Assembly (NCBI GenBank): GCA_947683425.1
Contig: CANTUQ010000043.1
Coordinates: 9,867,501 to 9,931,500 of the forward strand
Direction: 5' to 3'
Length of the DNA stretch: 64,000 nt
From: Excoecaria cochinchinensis
Lineage: Eukaryota > Streptophyta > Magnoliopsida > Malpighiales > Euphorbiaceae
The notes under the pieces were generated by a model. It was not told the origin of the DNA. It ran no database searches and saw only the letters and a program-made list of their open reading frames with translations. Made by a program: the position numbers and the translations under genes. Positions 14,183 to 26,423 of this stretch are shown here, in pieces (positions within the stretch are counted from its first letter, which is position 1; the number at the start of each line of letters is the position of its first letter).

Positions 14183-15468
14183 CTACTCTATTATATAAAC
14201 TAGTTAAACCTAGTTCATGTTAATCAAAGAAGACAAATCATATAATGAAGAATTAACAATTATGAAACTTGATTCCATCATTATAATATAAATTTAATCT
14301 CTTAAGCAAGCCAAGTTGGAATATTGTTCTAATCCACTCTCTCGACATGAATTAGAATGCTCAAAACATGCAATTAAAATGCTAATCCTTAACTCTCATT
14401 AATGAACTAGTTGATTTTAATTACATACTTTAAGATTATTCACCAACCTATAGCAACTATCTCAACATGCGATCTCTTAAACTATGCCTTGATAATGAAT
14501 TTCTATTAGATGTCAGATAAAGCGAACCTCTCAGTTCTCCCTTAACTTATGACAATCATGCAAATATACAAATAGAGAATTCTACATTCAAAGACCAATA
14601 ATATAGATGGAAATAGAAGTAAAGTTAATATCATTCAAGTTCCTAAATAACATTCATTTAATATTTACAAAGAAGAAGTAAAGATTAGAAATAGAAGAAG
14701 GGGATCTCTCAACCCTTGTTCCCTTCACCAATTGTAGTCTTCTTCCTTGCAATTACCTTCTTTTTCAAAACATAAAAACTAATCTTGGAACTCTAACTCA
14801 AGAACTTTGTTCTCAAAACTTACAGAAAATAATTGAGTAAAAATTCATCATTTAAATTACAGTTGAAATTACATATTTATACTATTTTGAAAGTTGTGTC
14901 CCTTCAGATGTCTCTTCAAATAGTTGCAAAGGCTGGGAGAAAGTCATGTCTCTTCAGGTGACTTTTCAAGGAAAACTGCCCAACGGATACTTCAGTCGCA
15001 ATCGCGATTACTGTCGCGCTCGCGATAGAACATGGAATGCCCTGCTCTTCTTCTTCTTTTCTTCTTTTCTCCCTTCTTCTCTCTGGCTCTTCACGACTCA
15101 TGATCCCTTTCATGAGTCGTGCTCCATGCATGTGAGTTGTCCTCTGGCTCACATCTCGGTCATCTCTTCCTTTTCTCCTGCATAACTTCACATCTCATAT
15201 TGGTCTTCATGAGTCATGCATCTCCTTCTGCCCTTCATGAGTCATGTCCATCTTCCCCAGTCATGCTCTCTTATCTCCTCTCATTCACGAGTCATGCTAT
15301 ACATCATGAATCATGCTCCTTTTCTCTCTTTTACACCCAAATCAGCCTACAAGCACAAAAACATGTAAACAAACACAACTAACATGAAAGATATAAATAT
15401 TTGCATACTTAACTTCTTAAACTCACACAAAATATGCACTAAATAATACATTAATTAAGCACCTACCA

Positions 15469-16545
15469 AATTCCCCACACTTAAACCTTGCTTGTCCTCA
15501 AGCAAGAGAAAAGAATGAGAAAATTTAATAACAGTAAACTTTACTATACAGTATTATTCATTAGGCATATATGATAGAATTGAAAAGATCAAATATCTTA
15601 AAAACTCAAAAATATTAGTAAATCAAATTTTAAAGCATGTATTGAAAATTTGACAAGTCATCTAAATTTACTAATTTCAACATTAAGAGTATAGAGTCTC
15701 AAAAAACTAAACATACTTCAAAGAAAAGAATATTGATCATAAACCTTAAAATTCTAAGGTTGCTAGCTGTCTTTTAGGACAATTTATAAGGTCACATACC
15801 CTTAATCCAATCTCATGGCATTTTTAGACTTTTCTTTTCTTTTCTTTTCTTTTTATTTTCTTTGTGTTTTGAACATGGGTATACTTTTAATTTTTATCCC
15901 ATAAATAGCAAGAAAATGTAGTATGGGTGCGTTTTACGCTCTATCCCATACTTTTTCAATTTTGGATATACATTTTTCTTGATTTTTATGAATATTGTGG
16001 GTGCATTTTATGCTCCATCCCACTTTATTTTTTTCTTTTTAAGTCCTCACCCATTATTGAAAAGAACTAAGGGTAAGTATTATGGCTATAGTTTCCATAG
16101 ACAACTAGAACCCTAAAATTTAAACTAAATGAGCAAATTTATAGTTACTAAAAAGACTAAATAATCTAAAATGTTGCAAGAAGTAAAAGAAGTTAACTTG
16201 AAAAACTTAAAATTCATACTAAAAATTTTGAAAAACTAATAAAATGAGCATAAAAGGTAGATGACTTAACAACCTATATAATATATAAATTGAACAATGC
16301 CTTATAATAAAACTTACTAAAAAGCCTAATTAAAAAACTAATACACACAAACAAACATGCAATCATACATAACACTCATACAAAAATTCATAAAACACAA
16401 ATAAATAAACACAAGAACATACAAACACACTCACTCCCCCACACTTAGAACCAACATTATCCTCAACGTGAAGAAATGAAATGAAATGAAATGGAATGAA
16501 AAAGTAAAAGAAAGAAATAAAACAAAGGTAAGAAAAACTCCTTGC
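15469..16545 (-). other. Element F 3' untranslated region with polypurine tract
   Basis: Next to the left LTR the minus strand reads AAGTGTGGGGAATT, a plausible polypurine tract at 15469-15483. A 'gttctaagtgtggggg' motif also occurs at about 16433-16452; such motifs are common near the 3' end of Athila-type elements. Between them is AT-rich sequence with two copies of a 'gggatrgag' phrase around 15930 and 16010. No gene seen. Confidence 0.7.
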
Positions 16546-16763
16546 TCATGGTGAAGGTGGAGGCGATGAGACGACATAACCAGCTTGAGAAATAAATGTG
16601 TCCACATTATGCTCAAGCCTCCTTTAATGTCTAGATAAAGAAGTAAGCTGATCTTGCATAGAGGACTGGTTCTGTAGAATCTGTTCAAGCATAGCTAGAA
16701 TATCATGTGAAGAAGATCCCACAGTAGGAACTTTAGCCATATCAGCAGGAGCATCAAGCATAG
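16546..16763 (-). pseudogene. Element F second ORF, 3' segment (split by G)
   Basis: On the minus strand from the G insertion point the frame gives a hydrophilic tail (MLDAPADMAKVPTVG, then LEQILQNQSSMQDQLTS, with a Pro/Ser end), one in-frame TAA, and a stop at 16546-16548. It continues in frame from the segment at 27663-28497: the last codons before the insertion (SSDDA) join codons after it through the CATAG duplication. The glutamine-rich stretch could be a short coiled coil. Function unknown. Confidence 0.65.
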
Positions 16764-18117
16764 TGTGACGCGCGCCGGAACCCAATAAGGGCCCTCGCTT
16801 TTGAATCTACCTTTGGGATTCGAGGGATTGTTTTGCGTCTTTTGATCATGGGCGCCACGAGACATCATGGGTGTATTCCTCCCAATAGAACGTTGAGAAG
16901 AACCACCTAGCCTCAAGACGCATATAGGCACTTTTGAGGTATCATAGAGTCGCCACCCAATTTACAAGAAATTGGGAAAAGATTCTAACCTCTTAATGGT
17001 CTAGACCAGAGATTGGTGTTCGAAACTTCACTCTTATTTATGCTTGGATTAATTATAAATGAGTTTTTAACCTCTTAAAATTATATCTCTTATCTCACAC
17101 GATTAATGCATTTGAATTTAAAGGCACATCGTAAGCATTCGAAAGCGGTAAAAGAAAAGTGATAAATAAAGCGATAAAGAAAAGCGGTAAATGAAAGTGA
17201 TAAACACACAAGCACACAATTACAAGGGAAATAGGGGCGGAATACAACCCCAATGAAAGGAGATTAAAATCTAGGTGAGGACGGAATACAATCCCCAAAA
17301 TTAAATAACATTGCCCCAAAATTATTACAAGGGCCCAAAAGGAAATGAACATAAATTTAAAACAATCAAACAAAATTAAAGAAAGACATACATAAACCGA
17401 GGCATTCATTTAAGTTTTAGGAGCACTGGTTCCTTCAGGCTCGTTTGAAGGTTTAGGAACATTGGTTCCTTTGCGTTTATTTAAAAAGGGTTCGAAGAGT
17501 CATTTTGGTTGTTTGATGAAAACGGGGATGAGTGATCCCATTTTTGGAGAAAATTGACCCTTCATTTTAATTGTTATATTTTTATTCTTGGGCTAAAACA
17601 AGGGACATTGGTCCCAATTTTATTAGTAAAAATTCCAATTTAATTATAGAAATATTTTTGTGATTTTTTATCCCACACGTGCATGAGTAAAACAATTATT
17701 TACAGATAACACAACATAAAGAGAGGGAATTAAGAAAGATCTCACCAAAACCGGTGTGATCCTCCACGTATCGCGACTCATCCGGGGAGTCGTGGGGATG
17801 CTCAAATAACCCGACTCAAGTTAAATCTCAGACAAAAATTAACATTAAAAATATTAGTAATGGTTCTAAAAATTAATCAAGTAAAAAATGAAATAAATAT
17901 TAGGCAAGTCAATTTATAATGATAATAATAATAATGATAAGACAAACACAATAAAATAATGGTAGCAATAACAATAATGATGATAAGTGCAATAATAATA
18001 ATAATAAGAATAAGAATAAGAATAATAATAATGACATAGACAAAATCCCCATGGCAAATAATGATAATGCAAAATATTCATGGAAACATAATACTAGTGA
18101 AGATATGAACACCAGAA

Positions 18118-18210
<93 letters not shown>

Positions 18211-19405
18211 GAAGAGAAGCACTGGCGGCAGACAAATAAATATTAAAACTATAAAATCAATCTAAAGCAAAACACCAGGAGACTAAAATCAACATATAAA
18301 GAGCAAAAACCAAAAGGCTAGACAATTAACATGCTATCAACAGAAAAAAAAATGAAAATATTAATAGCAGTGAAATAATAAAAATGTAAATGGAGACAGT
18401 TCCAAGTGTTTACCCTCAGAATTTTATAGATCGAAGAAACGGTGTCTCGATTTGTTTTCTTTGTCGAATTTGTGGTGATGAATATTTGAAGAAAATGTAA
18501 AAATTGATATTTTAAAATAAATTAACTCAAGAGAATATTTTGATAAAAAATATTTTTGGTGGATGATTGAACAAAGGAAATTAATTTTCCAAGCTCAAAT
18601 CACCCAAGAAATGGATTATATTTCTTGAAGAAAAATAAATAAATTAAAGCTTGAGATAAAGAAGAAAGAACTTAAGAATGTTTTTGAAGAATTTTTGAAG
18701 AAGAACCAAACCAGTTTTTTGCTTGAGGGAAGAAGAAAAAAACTTGAGAGGAAAAATAAAAGTCTTTTTTTTTTTAATACTTGTTGGCGTCCTCCCAAAA
18801 TGAAGAACAAAAGCTCCCTTTAATTTTTGCCTTGGACAAAAATAGGAATAGAACAAAAGGGCTTTCATTTTTGGTTAACCCAAAATTGCATAAAAATGTG
18901 AAAAACTGAAAAAAAAAACAGACTGGAAAAGAAGGAAAGAAGAAACAGAAAAGGCAGCGAAGACCGCGGCCAAAAGTGGCCGCGTGAAGGGTTGGGCGCG
19001 CGCCTGCTGCCAAAGCGCGCGCGTAGGGGCGTGTGCGTCTCCCCTGCTGCGTACGCGGGGGGCACACACGTTGCCTCCCTGCTGCACGAGCAGGGAGGCG
19101 CGCGGTGCCCCTGCTGCGCACGAGCAAAGTGGCGCGCGGTGCCCCTGCTGCTCGCGCACAAGGGGGCGCACGGTGCACTCGCGATTTTTTATTTTTTTTT
19201 TTAGAAAAGCCTCAAGGGCACAAAATTAATATTTTCTATCCTATTTTAATTTTTAATTTCTAAAATATATATTTTTAATTATTTTTCTAAAAAACACAAT
19301 TTTGACAAGGAAACAATCGATTCTCACTTTCTCGCCTAAAATCGGTCTTTTGTTTTCATCATCGGGTAATCCTGATCTTGGACTGCCTGGGACCCGGTGT
19401 CTAGA
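16764..19405 (-). repeat. Element G left (3') LTR
   Basis: It begins TGTGACGCGCGCCGG and ends GTGTCTAGA; the usual terminal CA has become GA. It includes an AAT microsatellite at 18119-18209 and a GC-rich, repeat-like patch at about 18960-19180 (repeated 'gcgcgcggtgcccctgctg') within otherwise AT-rich sequence. Many overlapping open frames in the GC patch are compositional. Confidence 0.95.
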
Positions 19406-19420
19406 GTTGCCCCCAATTTT
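19406..19420 (-). other. Polypurine tract of element G
   Basis: Directly inside the left LTR the minus strand reads AAAATTGGGGGCAAC, then the LTR start. This is the expected place for the plus-strand primer in a minus-oriented element. Confidence 0.6.
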
Positions 19421-19609
19421 GGGGAACTCTAGAACTTAGGTGCCTAAGTGAGCCAAAATTCAGAAAAGAAAGGAAGAGACACGTACCTAGGGCGGTCGCT
19501 TTCCCAGACTGGATGGAATCGTTGGTGTGATTATGCTTTCTAAGGTGATGCCCCCTAGGAGGTTTTTGGCTGATCGGTGCCACCTGAGAGGTCTTTGGTT
19601 TACTGGCTA

Positions 19610-20530
19610 GTGCCCCCTAAGAGGTCTTTGACTGGCTGGTGCCCCTTGAGAAGTCTTCGGTTTGTCGCTCCCTGAGAAGTCTTCGGTTTGCTGCTCTCTG
19701 AGAAGTCTTCGGTTTGTCGCTCCCTGAGAAGTCTTCGGTTTGTCGCTCCCTGAGAAGTTTTCGGTTTGCTGCTCCCTGAGAAGTCTTCGATTTGCTGCTC
19801 CCTCAGAAGTCTTCGGTTGATCGCCCCCTGAGAAGTCTTCAGTTTGTAGCTCCCTGAGAAGTCTTCGGTTGATCGCCCCCTGAGAGGTCTTCGGATAGCT
19901 GCTCCCTGAGAAGTCTTCGGTTTGTCGTTCCCTGAGAAGTCTTCAGTTGATCGCCCCCTGAGAGGTCTTCGGATAGCTGCTCCCTGAGAAGTCTTCGGTT
20001 TGTCGCTGCCTGAGAAGTCTTCGGTTTGCTACTCCCTAAGAAGTCTTCGGTTGATCGGCCCCTGAGAGGTCTTCGGATAGCTGCTCCCTGAGAAGTCTTC
20101 GGTTTGTTGCTCCCTGAGAAGTCTTCAGTTTGTTGGTCCCTAAGAAGTCTTCGGTTTGTCGCCCCCTGAGAGATCTTCGGATAGCTGCTCCCTGAGAAGT
20201 CTTCGGTTGATCGCCCCCTGAGAGGTCTTCTGATAGCTGCTCCCTGAGAAGTCTTCGGTTTGCTGCTCCCTGAGAAGTCTTCGGTTTGTTGCTCCCTAAG
20301 AAGTCTTCGATTTGTCGCCCCTTGAGAGGTCTTCGGATAGCTGCTCTCTGAGAAGTCTTCGGTTGATCGCCCCCTGAGAGGTCTTCGGATAGCTGCTCCC
20401 TGAGAAGTCTTCGGTTTGTCGCTCCCTGAGAAGTCTTCGGTTTGCTACTCCCTAAGAAGTCTTCGGTTGATCGCCCCCTGAGAGGTCCTCGGTTGATTGC
20501 CCCCTGAGAGGTCTTCGGTTGATTGACTTG
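19610..20530 (-). repeat. 26-bp minisatellite in the 3' region of G
   Basis: About 35 imperfect copies of a 26-base unit (plus strand: 'gagaagtcttcggtttgtcg' followed by 'ctccct'), grading into longer, more diverged units from about 19545. Because 26 is not a multiple of three, one frame passes through all three phases and gives a 26-residue protein repeat every 78 bases (open frame 20036-20605, minus; cycles include KTSQGA, RRLLREQLSEDLSG). Arrays in this position, between coding and 3' LTR, are known in Tat/Ogre elements and can seed satellite DNA. Confidence 0.95.
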
Positions 20531-22859
20531 GATTGAATTGATGTTTTGATCGATATTGTCGCTTGCCCTTTCGTTGGCGTTGGCATTGATTCTTTCTTTC
20601 TGCAAGACTTAGAAAGCAAAATATGCAGGAAAAGTGGTGAGCATGCATGTGAGATGCATATGCATGCAAGAATGCAGGACAAGAATTCGTCTAAGTGGAT
20701 TTTGGAGGAGACAGCTGGTTTGGTCGTAATTTGCAGTAGGATCGGTGACCTCTGGAATTGCTTTTGAGTTTCATGCCTCTGGGGGATTATGAGATTCTCC
20801 TCCGATACCTGTAGTCATTTTTTAAAGGTAGTGCATCCCTCGTGGATTTTCACACTAGCTTTTCTTAGCGGGAGATGCATCCTTGTCGGATCTTCACATA
20901 ACCCTGTGCCTTATTTTTTGCTTGGAATGGACCCAACCCAATCTAGCGGCTTTTATTTATTTTATTTTTGTAGGGCAGACTGCCTGTTGCCAGGTTTTCA
21001 CCCTGCCCTTTGGCCTAACTTTTGCTTAGAGAGCCAGTCACGGTTTTCATCTCTAACAGCCTCTTTTTTTTGTGAGAGAAGTTGGAGTTGTTGCAAAAGA
21101 TCTTTCGGGTATGATTGGCATGTGCTTATGTCTCAGATTATGGTTGTATGAGCTTGGTTCTTTATTGGGAAGGTGCTGTAGGGTTGGCTTCACAGTGGGT
21201 AGCAAGATGAGTTGATTGAAGTGCCTGAGTGGCGAGAGCGTCGGAGGGTAGATAGTAACAATGTGCTAGTTTTATATCGGACCCAGACGACTTTGAGGGT
21301 GCAAGATGAACTGCTCTGGTTACATCAATGCATTTTTGCGTAAATGCATATATTTCAATCTGATTTCATAACACATGATCACTATTTAGCATTAACTCGA
21401 TAAATATGAGACCTCATCTAATCTCGGGATAGATCTTGAGAGCATCAAACTCCTGTTATCAATCAGCCCTCGCGGGTTTTCTTGATTGAATATTTTCTCT
21501 CTTTTTTTTATTCTTTATTTAGCCTCTGCAATGGGCCCTCCTTCAGTTCGTCAGTGTTGGTTGAATTCGCTTTCATCTTCGTTAGCCGGGGAGGCTGCTT
21601 CTTCTGATGGTATTCCTTCTTTGTCCTCAAAGTTCTTTCCTTGGTCCTTGTGTAAACTGGTTGTGACAATGGGCTCTTCATTTGGGGCTTGAATGTGAAA
21701 TCTCACACTTGGCCTTTATTGGCTTTGGCAGTTCAAACCCTGGAATGGCCTTTCAATAGCTGAGATAGGGTGACAGGTTGGGCTTGGATGATCTGGGGTA
21801 CTTTTATCAGTTTTGGTGGCTTAAGCTCTGAAAGGGCTTTCGACGGCTGGGGTTGGATGGATGGTTTGTGAATTAGTCTTTTAGGTCCTTTTCAGTGGCA
21901 GAAGAAGAGCAGCAAAATGCAGATACGTCTAGACTAACGGGATTTGAGCAAAGCTTGCCCCCAAATAGCATTCCCTTGCCCCCTGATCAATTCTCTCTTT
22001 TCTTCTTCTCTTTTTTTTATATTTTTTTTTTTGCTCCCCAATTTTCTTTTAGCAAGCTTCGTTCGAATCCTGAAGTTTACACATACGCACACTTTTCTTT
22101 TTAACCATTGGGACCATCGTTGTTCAATCTAGTCGGGCATTGAGCTTCAGCAAGAATTTTGGCTATAAGGGTTCTGGATGGTTAAGAGTCTATCATAATT
22201 GGTTTTGGAGTACACATTTTGAATGGTTGGGAGGAAAGGGTTCACGTTGTTCTGTTCTGATGAGTTATGTTTCCTTCGTGAAGGTCTTGAGTTTTATTCG
22301 TCTAACTCCTGGTGTAGCTCTTGAAGTTTGATTTTATTTGGCAGCCTCATACGCATCCCAGATGTTGGGGGTGCAAAGGAATGGCTTTCAAAATTCGGTT
22401 CGTCGTCATGTTGGCACGTGGAAGTAGCATTTGTCTTAAGAATGTCCTTGTCAATTTTCAACATGTCATACCAGGTCTAGGCAAAGGCTCTTTTTTCTAT
22501 TATCTCTCAAAATCATCCTCTCTTTAAGAGTTATATCAGATGCTATCAAGATTTTGTTTGGATTCCCCAAAGTTCCAAGACTAGATGGAGTCATATTAAT
22601 TGGGTTAATGTCAAAATAAATGGATGCATCGTGATCATAAGGAATGAAATTATTAGAAACATTATACAAATAAGCAAAAAGCATTCATTTCATTTAACAA
22701 AAACCAGAATTAAAAATATCATCATCTAATAGTTCTGGGATAAGAAGAACATCTGAATAGCTATCTTCTTCCGGTTTCCATCGGCAAAGCTGTTTTGGCT
22801 AACAGTTCATCACCATCAGCGGGAACCACATTCATCCTCCACTTAGTTACTTAATTTGC
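20531..22859. other. Element G interior, unrecognised
   Basis: No conserved retroelement domain was recognised on either strand. Short open frames of 60-120 codons occur on both strands and look like chance. This is where pol would lie in a complete Tat element. Confidence 0.6.
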
Positions 22860-23864
22860 CTTCCTCACCTTCTTTCATTCTTCTGGGTCAGATATCTACT
22901 TGCTATCAATGAGGTCTTGGATCTTGCCCCTCAAGATTCGTCAACAGTCTATTAGATGCCCGGTATGTTGATGGTAGGCACAGTATTGATCACTTTTATG
23001 CCCCGGCTATCCTTGACTTAAAGCTGTTCTAGGTGGCAATGGCTACAACTTGCCCTCCTTCATTAGTCCCTCCAACACCCAGGATAGAGGTCGGCCCAAG
23101 TTAGAATAGTGCCTTTGATCCGTCTTCGTGGTTGGCGCTTCCGTCCTCTTAACCTTACCCTTAGTGTTGTTGTGGATGCTTGAACTCTCACTTTTTAGAG
23201 TACGTGTTGTCACTAGATCTCCACCCTCTTTAGGCATGATGTCATATCCTGGAGTAGGCCTCTTACTTCCTTTTCTTCGTTCGACTGATGAAATAAGTGG
23301 AATCATGCCTCCGGGCTTGGAAGTAGAAGGAGGCATTGAGGTTGTCGCTGTGTAGGCTTCTTCGACAGTAGCCGGTTCAACTTGGTTAAGAGCAGTCGCC
23401 ATAAACTAAGCTTGAAGAATGAACGCCATGGCATCCATCCTTTCCTTGATTATGAACAACAACCTCTTTTCAAGCTCCTCAAACCTTATATCAATTATGA
23501 AATCCTCATCAGGGTTTGGGATCCTTGCTCTTCATGGCTCAACTGGCACAGCGTCAGCTTTAGGGTCATTTCTAGGTTGATGGGCAGCGACTCCAGCAAA
23601 GGGAGCCTCTCCACCAGCAGGCGGTTCGGCTTGCCCCTGAGGAGGGACTGTCGGTGGTTGTGGAGCGACAGGTGCTTGTGGAGCAGGGGGGTGAGCAATC
23701 CTTTTGGCCATGGCGCCCATCATGTCCAGCATCCTTCGTTCAAATTCCTCTAGTCTCCTAGCGAGGTCTGGAGTAGTCAAAGCTCCGATTTCTTCTGCCA
23801 TGGAAGAGGATTCACTAACTGTAGAGAGTGACTCAGAATCCCAAATAGGCACTAGTTCTAGCAA
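22860..23864 (-). pseudogene. Degenerate gag of element G
   Basis: The minus strand gives an N-terminal piece (starts MLELVPIWDSESL, with LARRLEEFERRMLDMMGAM helix-like and Pro/Gln-rich linker, 23532-23864). A frame-shifted C-terminal piece follows (23043-23402, containing YSNLGRPLSWVLEGLMKEGK). Beyond a stop comes a Cys/His cluster (YCAYHQHTGHLIDC, then LRGKIQDLID) near 22890-22980. This order resembles the gag C-terminus of Tat-lineage elements. Frameshifts and several stops make it non-functional. Confidence 0.65.
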
Positions 23865-25010
23865 TCCAAAGGGCGAGTCTTGTCCTTACTAGCCGATCGT
23901 TAGAATCCCTTGTCCACTTGGATGAATCTATGGTGGCTGAAAGATCAAGATTGTTAGAATGATGCATGGATGACATATACAATGCATGATCATGCTACGC
24001 AAATGGTCCTTGATGAGTGCCAGATCCATAGATTATCACAATACGGTGGGATGCATGGAAGAAACCACACGCGGGATGATATGTAGATGCGAAAAGAATA
24101 ATATGCAGATGAAAAGATATATACACACACAACATGAGATTATACACAGGATGATGTATACACGTGAAAAAAAATAGCATACAAACATAAAGATACATAC
24201 ACACATAGCATGAAATAAAACATATTATTATTTATATACACATGTATTTATTTTATTGACATGCATGAGTGGCATGCGACGCACGAGCATGTTGTGCAGC
24301 ATCCACAACCACATGCAAGTAGATAGATCCTTCCAACCTTATCACTCCCACACATGAGGTCGTGCAGTCTCTTTCCTAGGTGGGCTTCATCCGAGGGTTA
24401 ACAGGGAACCCATCGGACACGTATGGTGCACGGTGGAAAACCGGCAACACAACAGTCTTAATCTAATGTGCATTTGTATGGGTTTTGGCCATTACGTATT
24501 TGGACAATTCAATCAAGTTAAGGTGGGCTTACCGAGGCATGAAAGCCTTTGATGAGGAACCACTTAATTTGCTTGATTTTGTTTAATACGTGACGGCCCA
24601 CATCACAAGCATCGTATTAAGGAGTATACCACCTAGGGAGGTTTCTATTTGTCATTACATGGGCTTTGGTCGATGGTGATTTTTTGGGCTACCCAAGCAT
24701 GATCCCTGCCAATGGGTCTAGCTCATCATGAGTATAACGACCGATCGGGTCTCCATTTCATATACCAAAAGGTATAAGGCTTGGGCTGGTGATTATCCTT
24801 AACACTTCCCTACAATGAGTGAAAGTAGGGTCGTGCTTCGGGAACACACCGAGGTAAATAGGGGACCAACTAACACAACTCTAAGGCTCTAGAATGATAT
24901 GATGCAATTTTGAAAAGAGTTAGAATTTTAAATCTTAAAAACTCAATTATATTTTTAACCAAAGCACTTTCAAAGTGAAGTCTCAAACAAGTCCCCAGTG
25001 GAGTCGCCAC
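23865..25010 (-). other. Element G 5' leader with primer-binding site
   Basis: Next to the right LTR, one base in, the minus strand reads TGGCGACTCCACTGGGGA (24992-25009). This fits pairing with a tRNA 3' end; from memory, Ogre/Tat elements use a tRNA-Arg primer. The rest is a leader of about 1.1 kb without convincing coding. Confidence 0.7.
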
Positions 25011-26348
25011 TGTGACGCGCGCCGGAACCCAGCAAGGGCCCTCGCTTTTGAATCCGCCTTTGGGATTTGAGGGATTGGTTTTCGTCTTTTGATCATGGGT
25101 GCCACGAGACATCATGGGTGTATTCCTCCCAATAGAACATTGAGAAGAACCACCTAGCCTCACGACGCCTATAAGCACCTTTGAGGTATCATGGAGTCGC
25201 CACCCAATTTACAAGAAATTGGAAAAAGATTCTAACCTCTTAATGGTCTAGACCAAAGATTGGTGTTCGGAACTTCACTCTTATTTATGCTTTGATTAAT
25301 TATAAATGAGTTTTTAACCTCTTAAAATTATATCTCTTATCTCACATGATCAATGCATTTGAATTTAAAGGCACATCGCAAGCATTCGAAAGCGGTAAAA
25401 GGAAAGCGATAAATAAAGCGATAAAGAAAGCGGTAAATGAAAGCGATAAACACACAAGCACACAATTACAAGGGAAATAGGGCCGGAATACAACCCCAAT
25501 GAAAGGAGATTAAAATCTAGGCGAGGACAGAATACAATCCCCAAAATTAAATAACATTGCCCTAAAATTAATTACAAGGGCCCAAAAGGAAATGAACATA
25601 AATTTAAAGCAATCAAACAAAATTAAAGAAAGACATACATAAACCGAGGCATTCATTTAAGTTTTAGGAGCATTGGTTCCTTCGCGCTCGTTTGAAGGTT
25701 TAGGAACATTGGTTCCTTCGCGCTTATTTAAAGAGCATTCGAAGAGTCATTTTGGTTTTTTGATGAAAACGGGGATGAGTGATCCCATTTTTGGAGAAAT
25801 TGACCCTTCGTTTTAATTGTGATATTTTTATTCTTGGGCTAAAACAAGGGTCATTGGTCCCAATTTTATTAGTAAAAATTTCAATTTAATTATAGAAATA
25901 TTTTTGTGATTTTTTATCCCACGCGTGCATGAGTAAAACAATTATTTACAGATAACACAACATAAAGAGAGGGAATTAAGAAAGTTCTCACTAAAATCGG
26001 TGTGATCCTCCACGCGTCGTGACCCATCTGGGGAGTCGCGGGGATGCTCAAATAACCCGACCCAAGTTAAATCTCAGATAAAAATTAACATCAAAAATAT
26101 TAGTAATGGTTCTAAAAATTAATCAAGTAAAAAACGAAATAAATATTAGGCAAGTCAATTTATGATAATAATAATAATAATGATAAGACAAACACAACAA
26201 AATAATGGTAGCAATAACAATAATGACGATAAGTGCAATAATAATAATAATAATAATGATATAGACAAAATCCCCATGGCAAATAATGATAATGAAAAAT
26301 ATTCATGGAAACATAATACTAGTGAAGATATGAACACCAGAAAAAAAA

Positions 26349-26423
<75 letters not shown>

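Larger units (their letters stand above)
11932..15468 (-). repeat. Element F left (3') LTR, interrupted by solo LTR H
   Basis: Collinear with the right LTR at 31022-32468. The only major difference is the H insertion at 12098-14182 with its CTACT duplication. By eye, about 8 differences occur in the first 166 aligned bases. It holds a cluster of CACGACTCATG-like and TCGCGCTCGCGA palindromes at about 14990-15320. Confidence 0.93.

Noticed and set aside
15119..15382. Ser/His-rich open frames repeated at 32119-32387
   Set aside because: Inside both LTRs of F, covering the CACGAGTCGTG-type repeats; composition explained by the repeats.
17909..18235. Poly-tyrosine open frame
   Set aside because: Translation of the AAT microsatellite in the G LTR.
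18774..19263. Overlapping Arg/Ala/Cys-rich open frames on both strands
   Set aside because: Product of the GC-rich patch of the LTR; the same patch at 27085-27435 gives different frames.
19610..20530. CRISPR-like look of regularly repeated 26-mers
   Set aside because: There are no unique spacers; units abut each other as in a minisatellite inside a retrotransposon.
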